Below, in pieces: positions 42,901 through 52,336 of a stretch of 64,000 nt of DNA (the stretch's first letter is position 1; every line of letters starts with the position of its first letter). The stretch is taken from NCBI GenBank assembly GCA_003248655.1, contig QFPM01000008.1:1-64000 (forward strand), given 5' to 3'. The stretch comes from Microbacterium sp. GTDB lineage: Bacteria; Actinomycetota; Actinomycetes; Actinomycetales; Microbacteriaceae. Both the position numbers and the translations under genes were made by a program. The notes under the pieces are model-generated. The model had not been told where the DNA came from. It searched no databases and saw only the letters and a list, made by a program, of their open reading frames with translations.

Positions 42901-44853
42901 GATGAACTTGAAGCCCGTGACAGCACCCCAGTTCGCGCTGACCTGCGCCTGGGTCTGCCAGATCGCCGGGTTGGTGTCGGCGTCGATGTTCTGCGGAATG
43001 CTCGCGGTCGGAATCGTCGTGTAGAGCACGGTTCCGCCCACGGCCTGCGTCCCACTCCAGTCGAACGCCGTCACGGGCCCCGTGAGTCCGCTCGTCCCGG
43101 CGAAGTCGGATGCCGGGTCACGCACGACGCCCCCGGCGCTCGTGCCGTCACCGACGTTCGCGAGCACGTCGATCACCGTCGGACGCTGCACCGCAAGGGT
43201 CGAGCTGAAGTTCTTGAGACGGAGCGAGTAGACCTGGGGGTCGTCGGCGAGATCGAGCGTCGCGTCGACATCCTTCCGCACGCGCAGCTCACCGGTCTGC
43301 TCCAGGATGACCGTGTGGTCGTCGCGGTGCGCCGCCACCGGCGTCACCTCGGGCGATGTGATGACCGCGACGTTGGTGAGCGACGTGCCATTGGGCGCCA
43401 AGGCATCCGTGTCGGTGCAGATGATCCGCGGAGCGATCGGCTGGTTCGGGGTGAGCGTGCCGAGGTTCCAGACGAGGGTCGTGGTGCCGTCGCCGTTGAC
43501 CGTGTACGACGAGGCGGGAGTGCCGCCCGTCAGGCCCGCGGTGCACGCCTCGTTGTAGACCGCGTACCGCGGCAGCGTGTCGGTGATCACCACGTTGTTG
43601 ACGGGTGCGGGCGACTGCGAGTCCGCGGTCAGCGACGAGTTGACCTTCCAGACCACCTTTCCACCCGCGAGTGCCGCGCCGGTGTTGCCGACCGTCGCAG
43701 CGCCGGTGCCGACGCCGTCGACCGTCACGGACTCCTTCGTCAGGCTCATCGCCGCGCGCGTGACCGTCCAGCGGTCACCGTCGGTGTTCCCGCTCTCACC
43801 GGTCGCCGACATCGGCACGTAGCCGCGGCCGGTCCAGGTGGGAGCGTAGGAGTCGGAGCGCACGCGGGCGAAGTTCGCCGCGACGGTACCGGCGGGGATC
43901 TTCTGACCGGCGTTCGGGCCGCCGTTGAAGGTGTCACGCTGCTCGTACGCGACCTTCAGGAACGCGTACCCGGCGGACGGAAGGCCATAGCCGTTCTTGG
44001 CGACCACGCGCACGGCGTTGATCTGATCGATGCCACCCGCGGCGGCGACCGAGGTGACCCAGCCGGTCTTGTTCTCCGCGGCACCGTCGGCGCAGCTGGC
44101 GCTGCGCTGGTTGGTCCAGGTGCCGTCGTAGCGGTTGTACGTGGCGTTGAAGCCGCCGCCGATGACGTTGTCCGCGCCGAAATCGAAGTGCGCGTACTGG
44201 ATCTCCCAGTTGTCCTGGTAGGCGAGGTTCGCAGCGCGACCGGCCGCGTTGTTGTTCGCGTTCGGCTCGCCCGGCGCCTGCAACAGCACGTACGCGTGCC
44301 GAGTGCTCAGGTCGTACGCGCCGGTGAAGGAGGCCGCGTTGTCCACAACCTTGTCGAGGGTGGAGAGCTTCATCGTCGTGTTGTCGAAGATGTCGCACAT
44401 CTGGATGCCGGTCATCGGGTTGATGCCGCCGTTGCCGATGCGGATATCGCTGGCCCCGAACTGGCCCGGCTGGAGCGTCGCCGCGCCGTCGTGGCTGGCC
44501 GCCGCTCCCGGCAGCAGCTTCTCGCTGTGCACCCAGCCCGTCGGCAGGTCGAAGTTGTACTTCGACCAGCTGCCGGGGCTGATGGTGACTCCGTTGGGTC
44601 CGACGACGTTGTTCGAGCGGGAGTTGTCTTCCATCGTGTTGCAGTTGAGCGTCGGGGTGCCCGTCGTCGACGAGGGGGTGCCGTCGGCGCAGTAGCCGGG
44701 CTCGAAGCCGCTGCCGTAGTTGCTCGCGCCGCTGACGCCGGTCGGGTCGAAGTCGCCGACCAGGTTCGAGAAGTTGAGCGAACCCGCGCCGTCGGCGTCG
44801 GCACCGACGGCACCGTCGACCTCGCTGGCGGGGACGAAGATGCGCAGGCGGTA

Positions 44854-44862
44854 CGGGCGCCG
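44854..44862 (-). other. second frame break of the surface-protein gene
   Basis: On the coding strand the frame reads NSGTCTPTRDVAGDTAP and then degenerates into Arg-rich text, while the next frame picks up YRLRIFVPASEVDGAVG. Removing one C from CCC, or adding one GC unit, at GGCGCCC would restore continuity. Confidence 0.7.
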
Positions 44863-46300
44863 TGTCGCCCGCAACGTCGCGCGTCGGGGTGCAGGTGCCC
44901 GAGTTCGTCGCCGAGGCCTCCGCTGCGGCGCCGTTGCCGATCTTGCCGGCGACGACGTTGCCCGCGCCGCTCGTGCCGGGAGTCGGGATGCACTCGCGCA
45001 GGTACCACTTGAGGTTGGGCACGGTCGAGCCGACGGGGCCGTCCGAACCTGCAACCCAGTACTGCGCGAAGAAATCCTCGGACATCGTGAGCGGCTGCGT
45101 GAACGCCTCCACGCCGGCCTTGCGATCGGTGGTGATACCGACGTGGTAGTAGAAGTTGTAGCCGGTCGTCACGACGCCGTTGATGGTGTCGGAGGTGAGG
45201 CTCGAGATGAACCAGCTGCCCTTGCGCAGGTCGTAGCGGGGTTCGCTCGTGATGCGGATCGGGCCGTTCTCGACCTCGGTGCTCGGACGGATGGTCGTCA
45301 CGCCGTTCGCGTCGACACCGTAGGTGCGCGCGGTGGTCGAGAACGTCGAGTCGTTCGCCGACGTCGACGAGACCCACACCGCGGTGGACGGCAGCAGCGC
45401 CGAGCGCTCCTCGCCGATCTCGCCGAGGTTACAGCGCAGCACGATCGAGGTCGTGCCGGCGGGCGGCACGGTCGACCCCTGGATGACCGTGCCCGAGGGC
45501 AGCGCGGTGATGGAGCTGGCCGGGTTCGTGCCCACGCACGCGGCGGGGATGCGCGCGAAGTTCGCGACCGCGCCCGCGCCGAGCTGGATGGTCTGCTCGA
45601 GGATCGCCGACGACGCCGCGTCGCCCAGCGGGTCGGGGCTCGAGAAGGTCGCCGAGTACGAGTACGTCACGGTGTCACCCGAGCGAACGACGCCGTTGTT
45701 CACGCCGCTGTCGTTGCCGGGCTCGGTGTCGTTGGCGTCGAACGGTGCGGAGCCGGTTGAGACGGCCTTTCCGTCCCATCCGTTCGGGTCGTTGGCCAGT
45801 GCGAGGTTCGCCACCCACGCCGGCGCGAGCAGCGCGTTGCGGGTCAGCGGCGTACCGGGAACCGCGACGAACGGCGTCGTCGTCGCGACCGAGCTCTGCC
45901 CGCCGCGCGCGAAGTCGTTGTCGGCACTGGCTGCCTCGGCGGTGTAGATCGACGACAGGAACGTCGTCGTGCGGATGCGGAGGCTGACCGTTCCCACGCA
46001 GTCGGTCGGCGGCGTCGTGAGGTCGGCCTCGCCGAGTTCGTAGGCGCCGGCGGCGTTCGTGGTCGCCTGTCCGAGGACGACGCCATCCACCGAGCACACC
46101 AGCTCGACGATCGCGCCCGCGATCCCCTTGTCGTCGCGTCCCGGCGCGGTCGAGGTATCGCGGACTCCGTTCGCGTTCGAGTCGGCTCGCACGACGCCCT
46201 GCGCGATCGCCGGGCCTGCCGCTTGCGCGGCGACCGGAACCGACACGAGACCGACCGCGATCAGGGTCGCCGCGGTCAACGACGCGAGGTTTCGACGGAG

Positions 46301-46311
46301 GCGCGCGCGCG
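46301..46311 (-). other. alternating GC tract at the first frame break of the surface-protein gene
   Basis: GCGCGCGCGCG lies between the ATG codons (46328, 46322) and the rest of the signal peptide, which sit in different frames. One more GC unit would join them as MSMTTPARARLRRNLASL, a textbook signal-peptide start. AAAGG precedes the ATG. Confidence 0.7.
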
Positions 46312-46515
46312 GGAGTGGTCATGCTCATAGGAGTGGCCTTTACATCGCCTCGACGCTCGGGGGTTCGTCGATCACAGACAGTGGTTCAGATTGATGGTTG
46401 CAGATCGATCTCGGCGGGCCGTTCGGCGGCATCCATCTTTCCGAAAACGTTAGCAACTCTTAAGGAAACAGTATATCGCGGCATCGTGCGGTGATTTCGT
46501 GGTATAATCACGGGT

Positions 46516-47538
46516 TTAGGCGGATTCGCGCACCACAAGCTCGGTGCCGAGCACCGTCGCGTAGGGCGGAGTTCCCCCCGCGAGACGGGCCAGCAGGACC
46601 TCCGCCATCGCCTCGCCCTGCGCCCGGGACGGCTGGCGCACCGTCGTCAGGTACGGCTGCGCGGCCGTCGCGACGGCCGAATCATCTACGCCGATCACGG
46701 CGACATCCGCCGGCACGCGCAGGCCGGCGGCAGCGAGAACCTCCATCGCACCCCGCGCCATTAGGTCGCTCGCGACGAAGACGGCATCCGGGCGACTCGC
46801 GTCGCCGCTCGAGGCGAGGATCCGCCGCATCGCCGCCGCTCCCCCGTCGGCGCTGAAGTCGCCCTCCTCCACCGCCCACGGCTCGAGCCCCGCGGCGGCG
46901 AGCGCCTCTCGATAGCCGGTCGCCCGGTCGACGCCCGCGGGCATCCCGAGCGGACCCGTGACCGTCGCGATGCGCCGGCATCCGCGGGCGACCAGATGCG
47001 CGACGGCCGACCTGCCCGCCTCGACGTTGTCGACGTCGACGTAGTACTCGTCGCCGCGCGTGCGCGCGGGACGACCGCCGAAGACGACCGGCACGGATGC
47101 CGCGATGCGGTCGACGAATCGGTCGCTCGTGTGGTGCGAGACGACGATCGCGCCGTCGAGGGCACCGCTGCGAACGTACGCGCTCGTTTTGTCGCGCGGA
47201 TCGTCGCTCGCGATGATGAGGTTCAGGACGTAATCGGTGCTGCTCAGCCTGTCGTTGACTCCGGCGACGATCGCCGCGAAGAACGGGTCGCCGAAGAAGC
47301 GCGTCGTGTCCTCGGGGATGACGAGGGCGATCGCCATCGTCGCTCGGCGAGCGAGCGTGCGCGCCGCACGATTGGGCACATAGTCCAGTGCCGCGATCGC
47401 CTGCTCCACCGCGTCGAGCGCCTCGGGGCTCACCGCGGACGACCCGTTGACGACCCGCGAGACCGTCGACCGCGACACCCCGGCGACCGCCGCGACCTGT
47501 TCCAGGGTCGCCGCGGGCCGCCGGGGGTCGGCGCTCAC
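46516..47538 (-). CDS. LacI-family sugar-responsive repressor
   Basis: 340 residues. N-terminal HTH ATLEQVAAVAGVSRSTVSRVVNGSSAVSPEALDAV and hinge helix YVPNRAARTLARR, then a periplasmic-binding-protein-like core (IALVIPEDTTRFFGDPFFAAIVAG ... DAVFVASDLMARGAMEVL). GTG start at 47538 overlaps the stop of the GH1 gene by 4 nt, so glucosidase and repressor share one message. It probably represses this operon until a beta-glucoside-derived sugar binds. I could not find a clear LacI operator palindrome in the operon's promoter. Confidence 0.92.
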   Translation of the reverse strand: MSADPRRPAATLEQVAAVAGVSRSTVSRVVNGSSAVSPEALDAVEQAIAALDYVPNRAARTLARRATMAIALVIPEDTTRFFGDPFFAAIVAGVNDRLSSTDYVLNLIIASDDPRDKTSAYVRSGALDGAIVVSHHTSDRFVDRIAASVPVVFGGRPARTRGDEYYVDVDNVEAGRSAVAHLVARGCRRIATVTGPLGMPAGVDRATGYREALAAAGLEPWAVEEGDFSADGGAAAMRRILASSGDASRPDAVFVASDLMARGAMEVLAAAGLRVPADVAVIGVDDSAVATAAQPYLTTVRQPSRAQGEAMAEVLLARLAGGTPPYATVLGTELVVRESA

Positions 47539-49043
47539 GAGCCGGCCGGGGTTGCGGTGTCGGCGGCCGGGCCTGCTGCGGCGGCGGGGCCTGCGTCGAG
47601 CGCCCGCGCGGCGATCACGCGGCGGTACTCGAGCGCGCTGTCTTTGAGCGTGCGCACCTGGGTGTCGTAGTCGACGCGGACGATCCCGAACCGCTTCTCG
47701 TACCCCCACGCCCACTCGAAGTTATCGAGCAGCGACCAGTAGAAGTAGCCGCGAACGTCGACCCCGGCATCCACCGCATCGAGGATCGCCCCGAGGTGTC
47801 CGCGCAGGAACGCGACCCGCTCGGCGTCGTGGACGCGCGCGTCGCCCCCGGCATCCGTCACGAGCACGTCGTCGTAGGCGGCGCCGTTCTCGGTGACGTA
47901 CAGCACGGTGCCGGCGGGCTCGGCGTACTCCGTCCAGACGCGCCGGAGCAGGGTCGTGAGCCCGCCCGGATCGACCTCCCAGTGCATGCTCGTGCGCGGC
48001 AGACCCCGCTCGTGCCAGTGGATGCCCTCGAACGAGGGGAACGGCGAGCGCGCCGGGCGATCGGTCGGCGCATCGCCGGGAAGCGGTGGGTTCGGGTCGG
48101 GCGATCCGCCCACGAACTCGCCGTGGTAGTAGTTGACGCCCAGCACATCCAGCGGCGTCGCGATGGTGTCGAGGTCGCCGGGGAGGGCCGCGGCATCCAG
48201 CGCCTCGATCGCCTCGGGGCAGACCCCGCGGATGTCCTCGACGACGTCAGTCGGGTACGACCCGCGGAAGATCGGGTCGAGGAACCAGCGGTTGAACTGC
48301 CCGTCGATGCGCCGCGCGGCGTCGACGTCGGCGGGCGCGGCCGGGTCGGCGGGCTCGGCGACCGTCAGGTTGAGCGTGATCCCGAGGCGGAGGTCCGCGT
48401 CGCGGGCGCGCAACTCGCGCACCGTCTGGCCGTGGCCGAGCAGCAGGTGGTGCGCCGCGAGCACGCCGTCGGTGACGCTGTACCTTCCGGGCGCATGGAT
48501 GCCGGCGGTGTAGCTGAGAAACGACGAGCACCACGGCTCGTTCAGGGTCGTCCAGTTCGCGACCCGGTCGCCGAGGGCGTCGTGGACATCCAGCGCGTAC
48601 TCGACGAACCGCTCGGCCGTCGAGCGGACGGTCCAGCCGCCCTGCTCCTCGATCGCCTGCGGCAGATCCCAGTGGTACAGCGTCAGCCAGGGCAGGATGT
48701 CGTTCGCGCGCAGCTCGTCGACGAGGCGCTTGTAGAAGTCCAGGCCCTTGGGGTTCAGCGGTCCGCCGTCCGGCCGCACCCGCGACCACGACACCGAGAA
48801 GCGGTAGGTGTCGAGGCCGAGGTCCTTCATGAGCGCGACGTCGCCCGGATAGCGGTGGTAGTGATCGCAGGCGACGTCGCCGTTCTCGCCGTGGATGACG
48901 GCGCCCGGCACCCGGCTGAAGGCATCCCAGATGGATGCCGTGCGGCCGTCCTCGAACGCGGCGCCCTCGATCTGGTACGCCGCCGTCGCGGCGCCGAACA
49001 GAAATCCGGGGGCGAACGCGCGGGGGCTCGCTGTCTGCGGCAT
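47535..49043 (-). CDS. glycoside hydrolase family 1 beta-glucosidase
   Basis: 502 residues, cytoplasmic (no signal peptide). GH1 landmarks are FLFGAATAAYQIEGAAFEDGR at the N-terminus, TLNEPW with the acid/base Glu (about residue 165), and YVTENGAAYDD with the nucleophile Glu (about 384), then YFYWSLLDNFEWAWGYEKRFGIVRVD. Hydrolyses beta-glucosides such as cellobiose. ATG at 49043 with GGAAGGA upstream; longer open frame rejected. First gene of an operon with its LacI regulator. Ala/Gly-rich tail of about 20 residues. Confidence 0.93.
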   Translation of the reverse strand: MPQTASPRAFAPGFLFGAATAAYQIEGAAFEDGRTASIWDAFSRVPGAVIHGENGDVACDHYHRYPGDVALMKDLGLDTYRFSVSWSRVRPDGGPLNPKGLDFYKRLVDELRANDILPWLTLYHWDLPQAIEEQGGWTVRSTAERFVEYALDVHDALGDRVANWTTLNEPWCSSFLSYTAGIHAPGRYSVTDGVLAAHHLLLGHGQTVRELRARDADLRLGITLNLTVAEPADPAAPADVDAARRIDGQFNRWFLDPIFRGSYPTDVVEDIRGVCPEAIEALDAAALPGDLDTIATPLDVLGVNYYHGEFVGGSPDPNPPLPGDAPTDRPARSPFPSFEGIHWHERGLPRTSMHWEVDPGGLTTLLRRVWTEYAEPAGTVLYVTENGAAYDDVLVTDAGGDARVHDAERVAFLRGHLGAILDAVDAGVDVRGYFYWSLLDNFEWAWGYEKRFGIVRVDYDTQVRTLKDSALEYRRVIAARALDAGPAAAAGPAADTATPAGS

Positions 49044-49167
49044 GGTGGTCCTTCCTCGGGCGCGAATCGTCGTCGACCGCCCTCTTGCATGATGCCACCG
49101 ACCGGCATCCGCGCGCCGCGCCCGTAGACTTGACACGCACCTTTTCCGCGACTCTCCGGAGGCTCGA

Positions 49168-49409
49168 ATGCCCACCATCGTCGTCGACGTCATGCCCAAG
49201 GCCGAGCTGCTCGACCCGCAGGGCAAGGCGGTCGCAGGGGCTCTCGCCCGTCTCGGGCACGAAGGCTTCGACGGCGTGCGGATCGGCAAGCGGTTCGAGC
49301 TGACCGTGGCATCCGCCGACGAGGCGACGCTCGCGGCCGTCCGTGAGATCGCGAGCGACATCCTCTCGAACGCCGTCATCGAGGACGTCGTCGGCATCGA
49401 GGTCGTCGA

Positions 49410-49413
<4 letters not shown>
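49168..49413 (+). CDS. purS: FGAM synthase subunit PurS
   Basis: 81 residues. Small structural subunit bridging PurL and PurQ in the FGAM synthase complex (purine step four). Sequence MPTIVVDVMPKAELLDPQGKAV, then FDGVRIGKRFELTV and ILSNAVIEDVVGIEV fits PurS. It overlaps purQ by 4 nt. A TAGACT -10-like box and TTGACA lie at about 49123-49135. purL is not in the window. Confidence 0.95.
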
Positions 49414-50117
<704 letters not shown>

Positions 50118-50243
50118 CGCGGGGCGCCGCGCTGGGGGCTGACGCGGCCGCCGCGCTCGGGGCTGAGGCGGGAAGGCTGCGCGCTGACCTGACGCGGGTA
50201 GGCTGCGCGCTGGCATCCAGCTGCGGGTCGCGCCGGCATCCCA

Positions 50244-50330
50244 TCGCCACAACTTCGGAGATCTGCACAACCTCGGAGCCACACGCCGGGGTCGGGTCCG
50301 AAGAACTGCAGATCTCCAAAGTTATGACGC
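50244..50330. repeat. 87-bp palindromic element after purQ
   Basis: CACAACTTCGGAGATCTGCA (50248-50267) is answered by TGCAGATCTCCAAAGTTATG (50307-50326), matching at 18 of 20. The outer limits are set by analogy with the 78/87-bp elements; the arms are close to element C in the helicase gene. Direct GCTGACGCGG/GGCTGCGCGC repeats precede it (50128-50215). Nothing else is seen in the gap 50118-50358. Confidence 0.7.
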
Positions 50331-50358
50331 CCCGGATGCCGCGGCGGATGCCAGCGGC

Positions 50359-50790
50359 TCAGACAGTGCCCGCGGGCGGCCACACGCCGATGATGACGGC
50401 CATCGCGACGACCAGCAGCAGCTCGTAGAGCACGTTCAGGATCGTCAGCTGCGCGGGTCGGCCGACGAACACGTCGTGTGTGATGAGGCGGCCCGCCGTG
50501 AAGCCCGCCCAGAGGGTCAGCGCGGTCACGATCGACGAGCCGAAGTACGAGCCTCCGTAGAAGTGCCAGGCGATCGCCACCGATCCGGCCAGCACCCAGG
50601 CCAGCAGGAACGCCAGCACGATCGACACCATGATCGGAAGCCACGCCTGCGTCGAGGTCGCGGGTTCACGAACGTCCGCGAGCCGCTTCCACCGGTCGCC
50701 GAGCACCTTCGGCGTGTACCAGACCGAACCGATCACGATCGCGACGACGGTCGCCACCAGCACCGCCCAGTAGTTGATCTCGGGAATCAT
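50359..50790 (-). CDS. DUF1761 family membrane protein
   Basis: 143 residues, four membrane helices. NYWAVLVATVVAIVIGSVWYTPKVLGDRWKRL carries the G-x-W-Y-T/S-P and G-x-x-W signature of DUF1761. Start ATG at 50790 with GGAGG 6 nt upstream. Divergent from the hydroxyacid dehydrogenase gene. The function is unknown. Confidence 0.85.
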   Translation of the reverse strand: MIPEINYWAVLVATVVAIVIGSVWYTPKVLGDRWKRLADVREPATSTQAWLPIMVSIVLAFLLAWVLAGSVAIAWHFYGGSYFGSSIVTALTLWAGFTAGRLITHDVFVGRPAQLTILNVLYELLLVVAMAVIIGVWPPAGTV

Positions 50791-50850
50791 GGTCGCCTCC
50801 TGCGGAGAGGCTACCGGCATCCGCCCGCGCGCGGCGGGTAGCGTCGAGGC

Positions 50851-51765
50851 ATGACTCTCGTCGTCTCGGTTCCCGACGATCTCGCCCGCGACCTGGGGCC
50901 GCTGCCGGATGGCGTCGAGGTGATCGAGTGGGCGATGGATGCCGCGGCACCGCGCGAGCGCATCGACCTCGTCGTGCCGCCCTATATGTCGGCGGGCGAG
51001 GGTCTGCCGCTGCTCGCGGGCGTCGAGACGCGGCTCGTGCAGGGGCAGTCGATCGGATACGACGGGGTCGCCGAGATGCTGCCGCCGGGCATCGTCTTCG
51101 CGAACGCGACGACCGTGCACGAGACCTCGACCGCCGAGCTCGCGGTCGCCCTCGTGCTCGCCGCGCAGCGCCACCTCGATCAGTTCGCCCTCGACACCCG
51201 CGCGGGCCGGTGGGAGCAGGTGTTCTCGCCGAGCCTCGCCGATCGGCGCGTGTTGCTGCTCGGCTACGGCGGCGTCGGCACCGCGATCGCGTCGCGGCTC
51301 GCACCGTTCGAGGTCGAGCTCGTCCCGGTCGCCTCGCGCGCACGTGAGGAGGACGGCATCCACGTGCACGGCATCGACGAGCTGCCGGCGCTGCTGCCGG
51401 AAGCCGAGATCCTCGTCGCGTCGCTTCCCGGTGGGGATGCCACGCGCCACCTCATCGGCGACGCGGAACTCGCGGCGTTGCCGGACGGCGCCCTCGTCGT
51501 CAACGTCGGGCGCGGGCCGGTGATCGACACGGATGCCCTCGTCCGCCACACGGCGACGGGCCGCCTCCGCGCCGCGCTCGACGTCACCGACCCCGAGCCG
51601 CTACCGCCGGGGCATCCGCTCTGGAGCTCGCCCGGCGTGCTGATCGCGCCGCACGTGGGCGGGGCGTCGAGCGCGATGCGCCCGCGCATGGCCGCGCTCA
51701 TCCGGCGCCAGATCGGGCACCTGCTCGCGGGCGACGAGCCCGAGAACGTCGTCCTTCGCACCTGA
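50851..51765 (+). CDS. D-2-hydroxyacid dehydrogenase family protein
   Basis: 304 residues. NAD-binding Rossmann motif LLGYGGVGTAIASRLAPFEVE (about residues 132-152), then LPGGDATRHLIGDAELAALPDGALVVNVGRGPVIDT (catalytic Arg in GRGP), DPEPLPPGHPLW (Glu) and IAPHVGG (His). The N-terminal substrate domain is short (about 95 residues). It acts on a 2-hydroxy or 2-keto acid; the substrate is not evident. A TAGCGT -10-like box ends 6 nt before the ATG, suggesting a leaderless message, but it lacks the GAAAC box of the neighbouring cluster. Convergent with the MocA-like gene. Confidence 0.85.
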   Translation: MTLVVSVPDDLARDLGPLPDGVEVIEWAMDAAAPRERIDLVVPPYMSAGEGLPLLAGVETRLVQGQSIGYDGVAEMLPPGIVFANATTVHETSTAELAVALVLAAQRHLDQFALDTRAGRWEQVFSPSLADRRVLLLGYGGVGTAIASRLAPFEVELVPVASRAREEDGIHVHGIDELPALLPEAEILVASLPGGDATRHLIGDAELAALPDGALVVNVGRGPVIDTDALVRHTATGRLRAALDVTDPEPLPPGHPLWSSPGVLIAPHVGGASSAMRPRMAALIRRQIGHLLAGDEPENVVLRT

Positions 51766-51772
51766 GCGCGCG

Positions 51773-52336
51773 TCAGCGGTCGACGTCGCGGCCGTGCCAG
51801 AGGTCGCCGCACTCGATCTCGAGCGCGCCGTGCGCGCGCAGGTACGGGCCGGCGCCGCGGTCGCCCGTCACGGCGGCGCTGACGGCCGGCCAATGCGCAC
51901 GTCCGATGAGAGCCGGATGCCCGGGGGCGCCGTCGTACGTCGCCTGCGCGAGCGCGGCGGTCGCCACGGGCGCGGCATCCGCGGCTTCGAGAACGCGCAG
52001 GCAGGCGGATGCCGGGAGATCGGGCACGTCGACCGGGATCATCAGCGCAGCGTCGGCGTCGGTCTCGGCGGCGGCGGCGAGCGCCGCGCGCACCGACGCG
52101 GACAGGCCACCCGCCCAGTCGACGGCATCCACGATCACCGCTCCCGGGGGTACGAGCGGCGCGGCCTCGTCGCGGGCGGCGCCGAGCACGATGAGCACGG
52201 GCGTGCACCCCGCGGCGGCGAGGGTCTGCGCGGCGCGGTCGATCCAGGGCGTGCCGTCGGCGGCCCGGGCGAGCGCCTTCGGACCGCCGAAGCGGGTCCC
52301 CGCCCCCGCGGCGAGCACGATGCCGCAGACGGTCAC
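51773..52336 (-). CDS. MobA/MocA-like nucleotidyltransferase (molybdenum cofactor)
   Basis: 187 residues. Nucleotide-binding loop IVLAAGAGTRFGGPKAL (residues 6-22), ALMIPVDVPDLPASAC (metal-binding Asp), and GHPALIGRAHWPAV, as in MocA/MobA-type enzymes that make the dinucleotide form of the molybdenum cofactor. GTG start overlapping the xdhC stop by 4 nt; with XdhC it should mature the Mo hydroxylase encoded divergently. Mo-hydroxylases commonly use the cytosine dinucleotide form, so cytidylyltransferase activity is the better guess. Confidence 0.85.
   Translation of the reverse strand: MTVCGIVLAAGAGTRFGGPKALARAADGTPWIDRAAQTLAAAGCTPVLIVLGAARDEAAPLVPPGAVIVDAVDWAGGLSASVRAALAAAAETDADAALMIPVDVPDLPASACLRVLEAADAAPVATAALAQATYDGAPGHPALIGRAHWPAVSAAVTGDRGAGPYLRAHGALEIECGDLWHGRDVDR

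Larger units (their letters stand above)
40003..46328 (-). pseudogene. giant sortase-type surface protein with DUF11-like repeats, two frame breaks
   Basis: About 2,100 codons once two frame breaks are bridged. The start is ATG at 46328 or 46322; the rest of the signal peptide (LRRNLASLTAATLIAVGLVSV) is read only after a shift in a GC tract at 46301-46311. An SdrD/Cna-B-like unit follows (VVRADSNANGVRD). Frame is lost again near 44854-44862 and then stays open to 40003. The second part holds another SdrD-like unit (FIFTDENADGRYTAGTD) and five DUF11-like repeats, each starting like GYTFAKTASP and carrying TLTGTNTGA. It ends MPNTGG-hydrophobic-RRRLTRD, an LPxTG-like sorting signal. Probably a wall-anchored adhesin or stalk. 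The gene is inactive as written, phase-varied off, or misread at two GC-rich sites. Confidence 0.75.

Noticed and set aside
39943..45012. Plus-strand open frame of about 1,690 codons opposite the surface-protein gene
   Set aside because: Its translation is Arg/Val/Asp-rich low complexity, typical of the antisense of a GC-rich gene. The minus strand encodes recognisable DUF11-like repeats and a sorting signal.
49044..49167. LacI operator in the promoter of the GH1-LacI operon
   Set aside because: I looked for a CG-centred 14-20 bp palindrome of LacI type between the GH1 gene and purS and saw none convincing.
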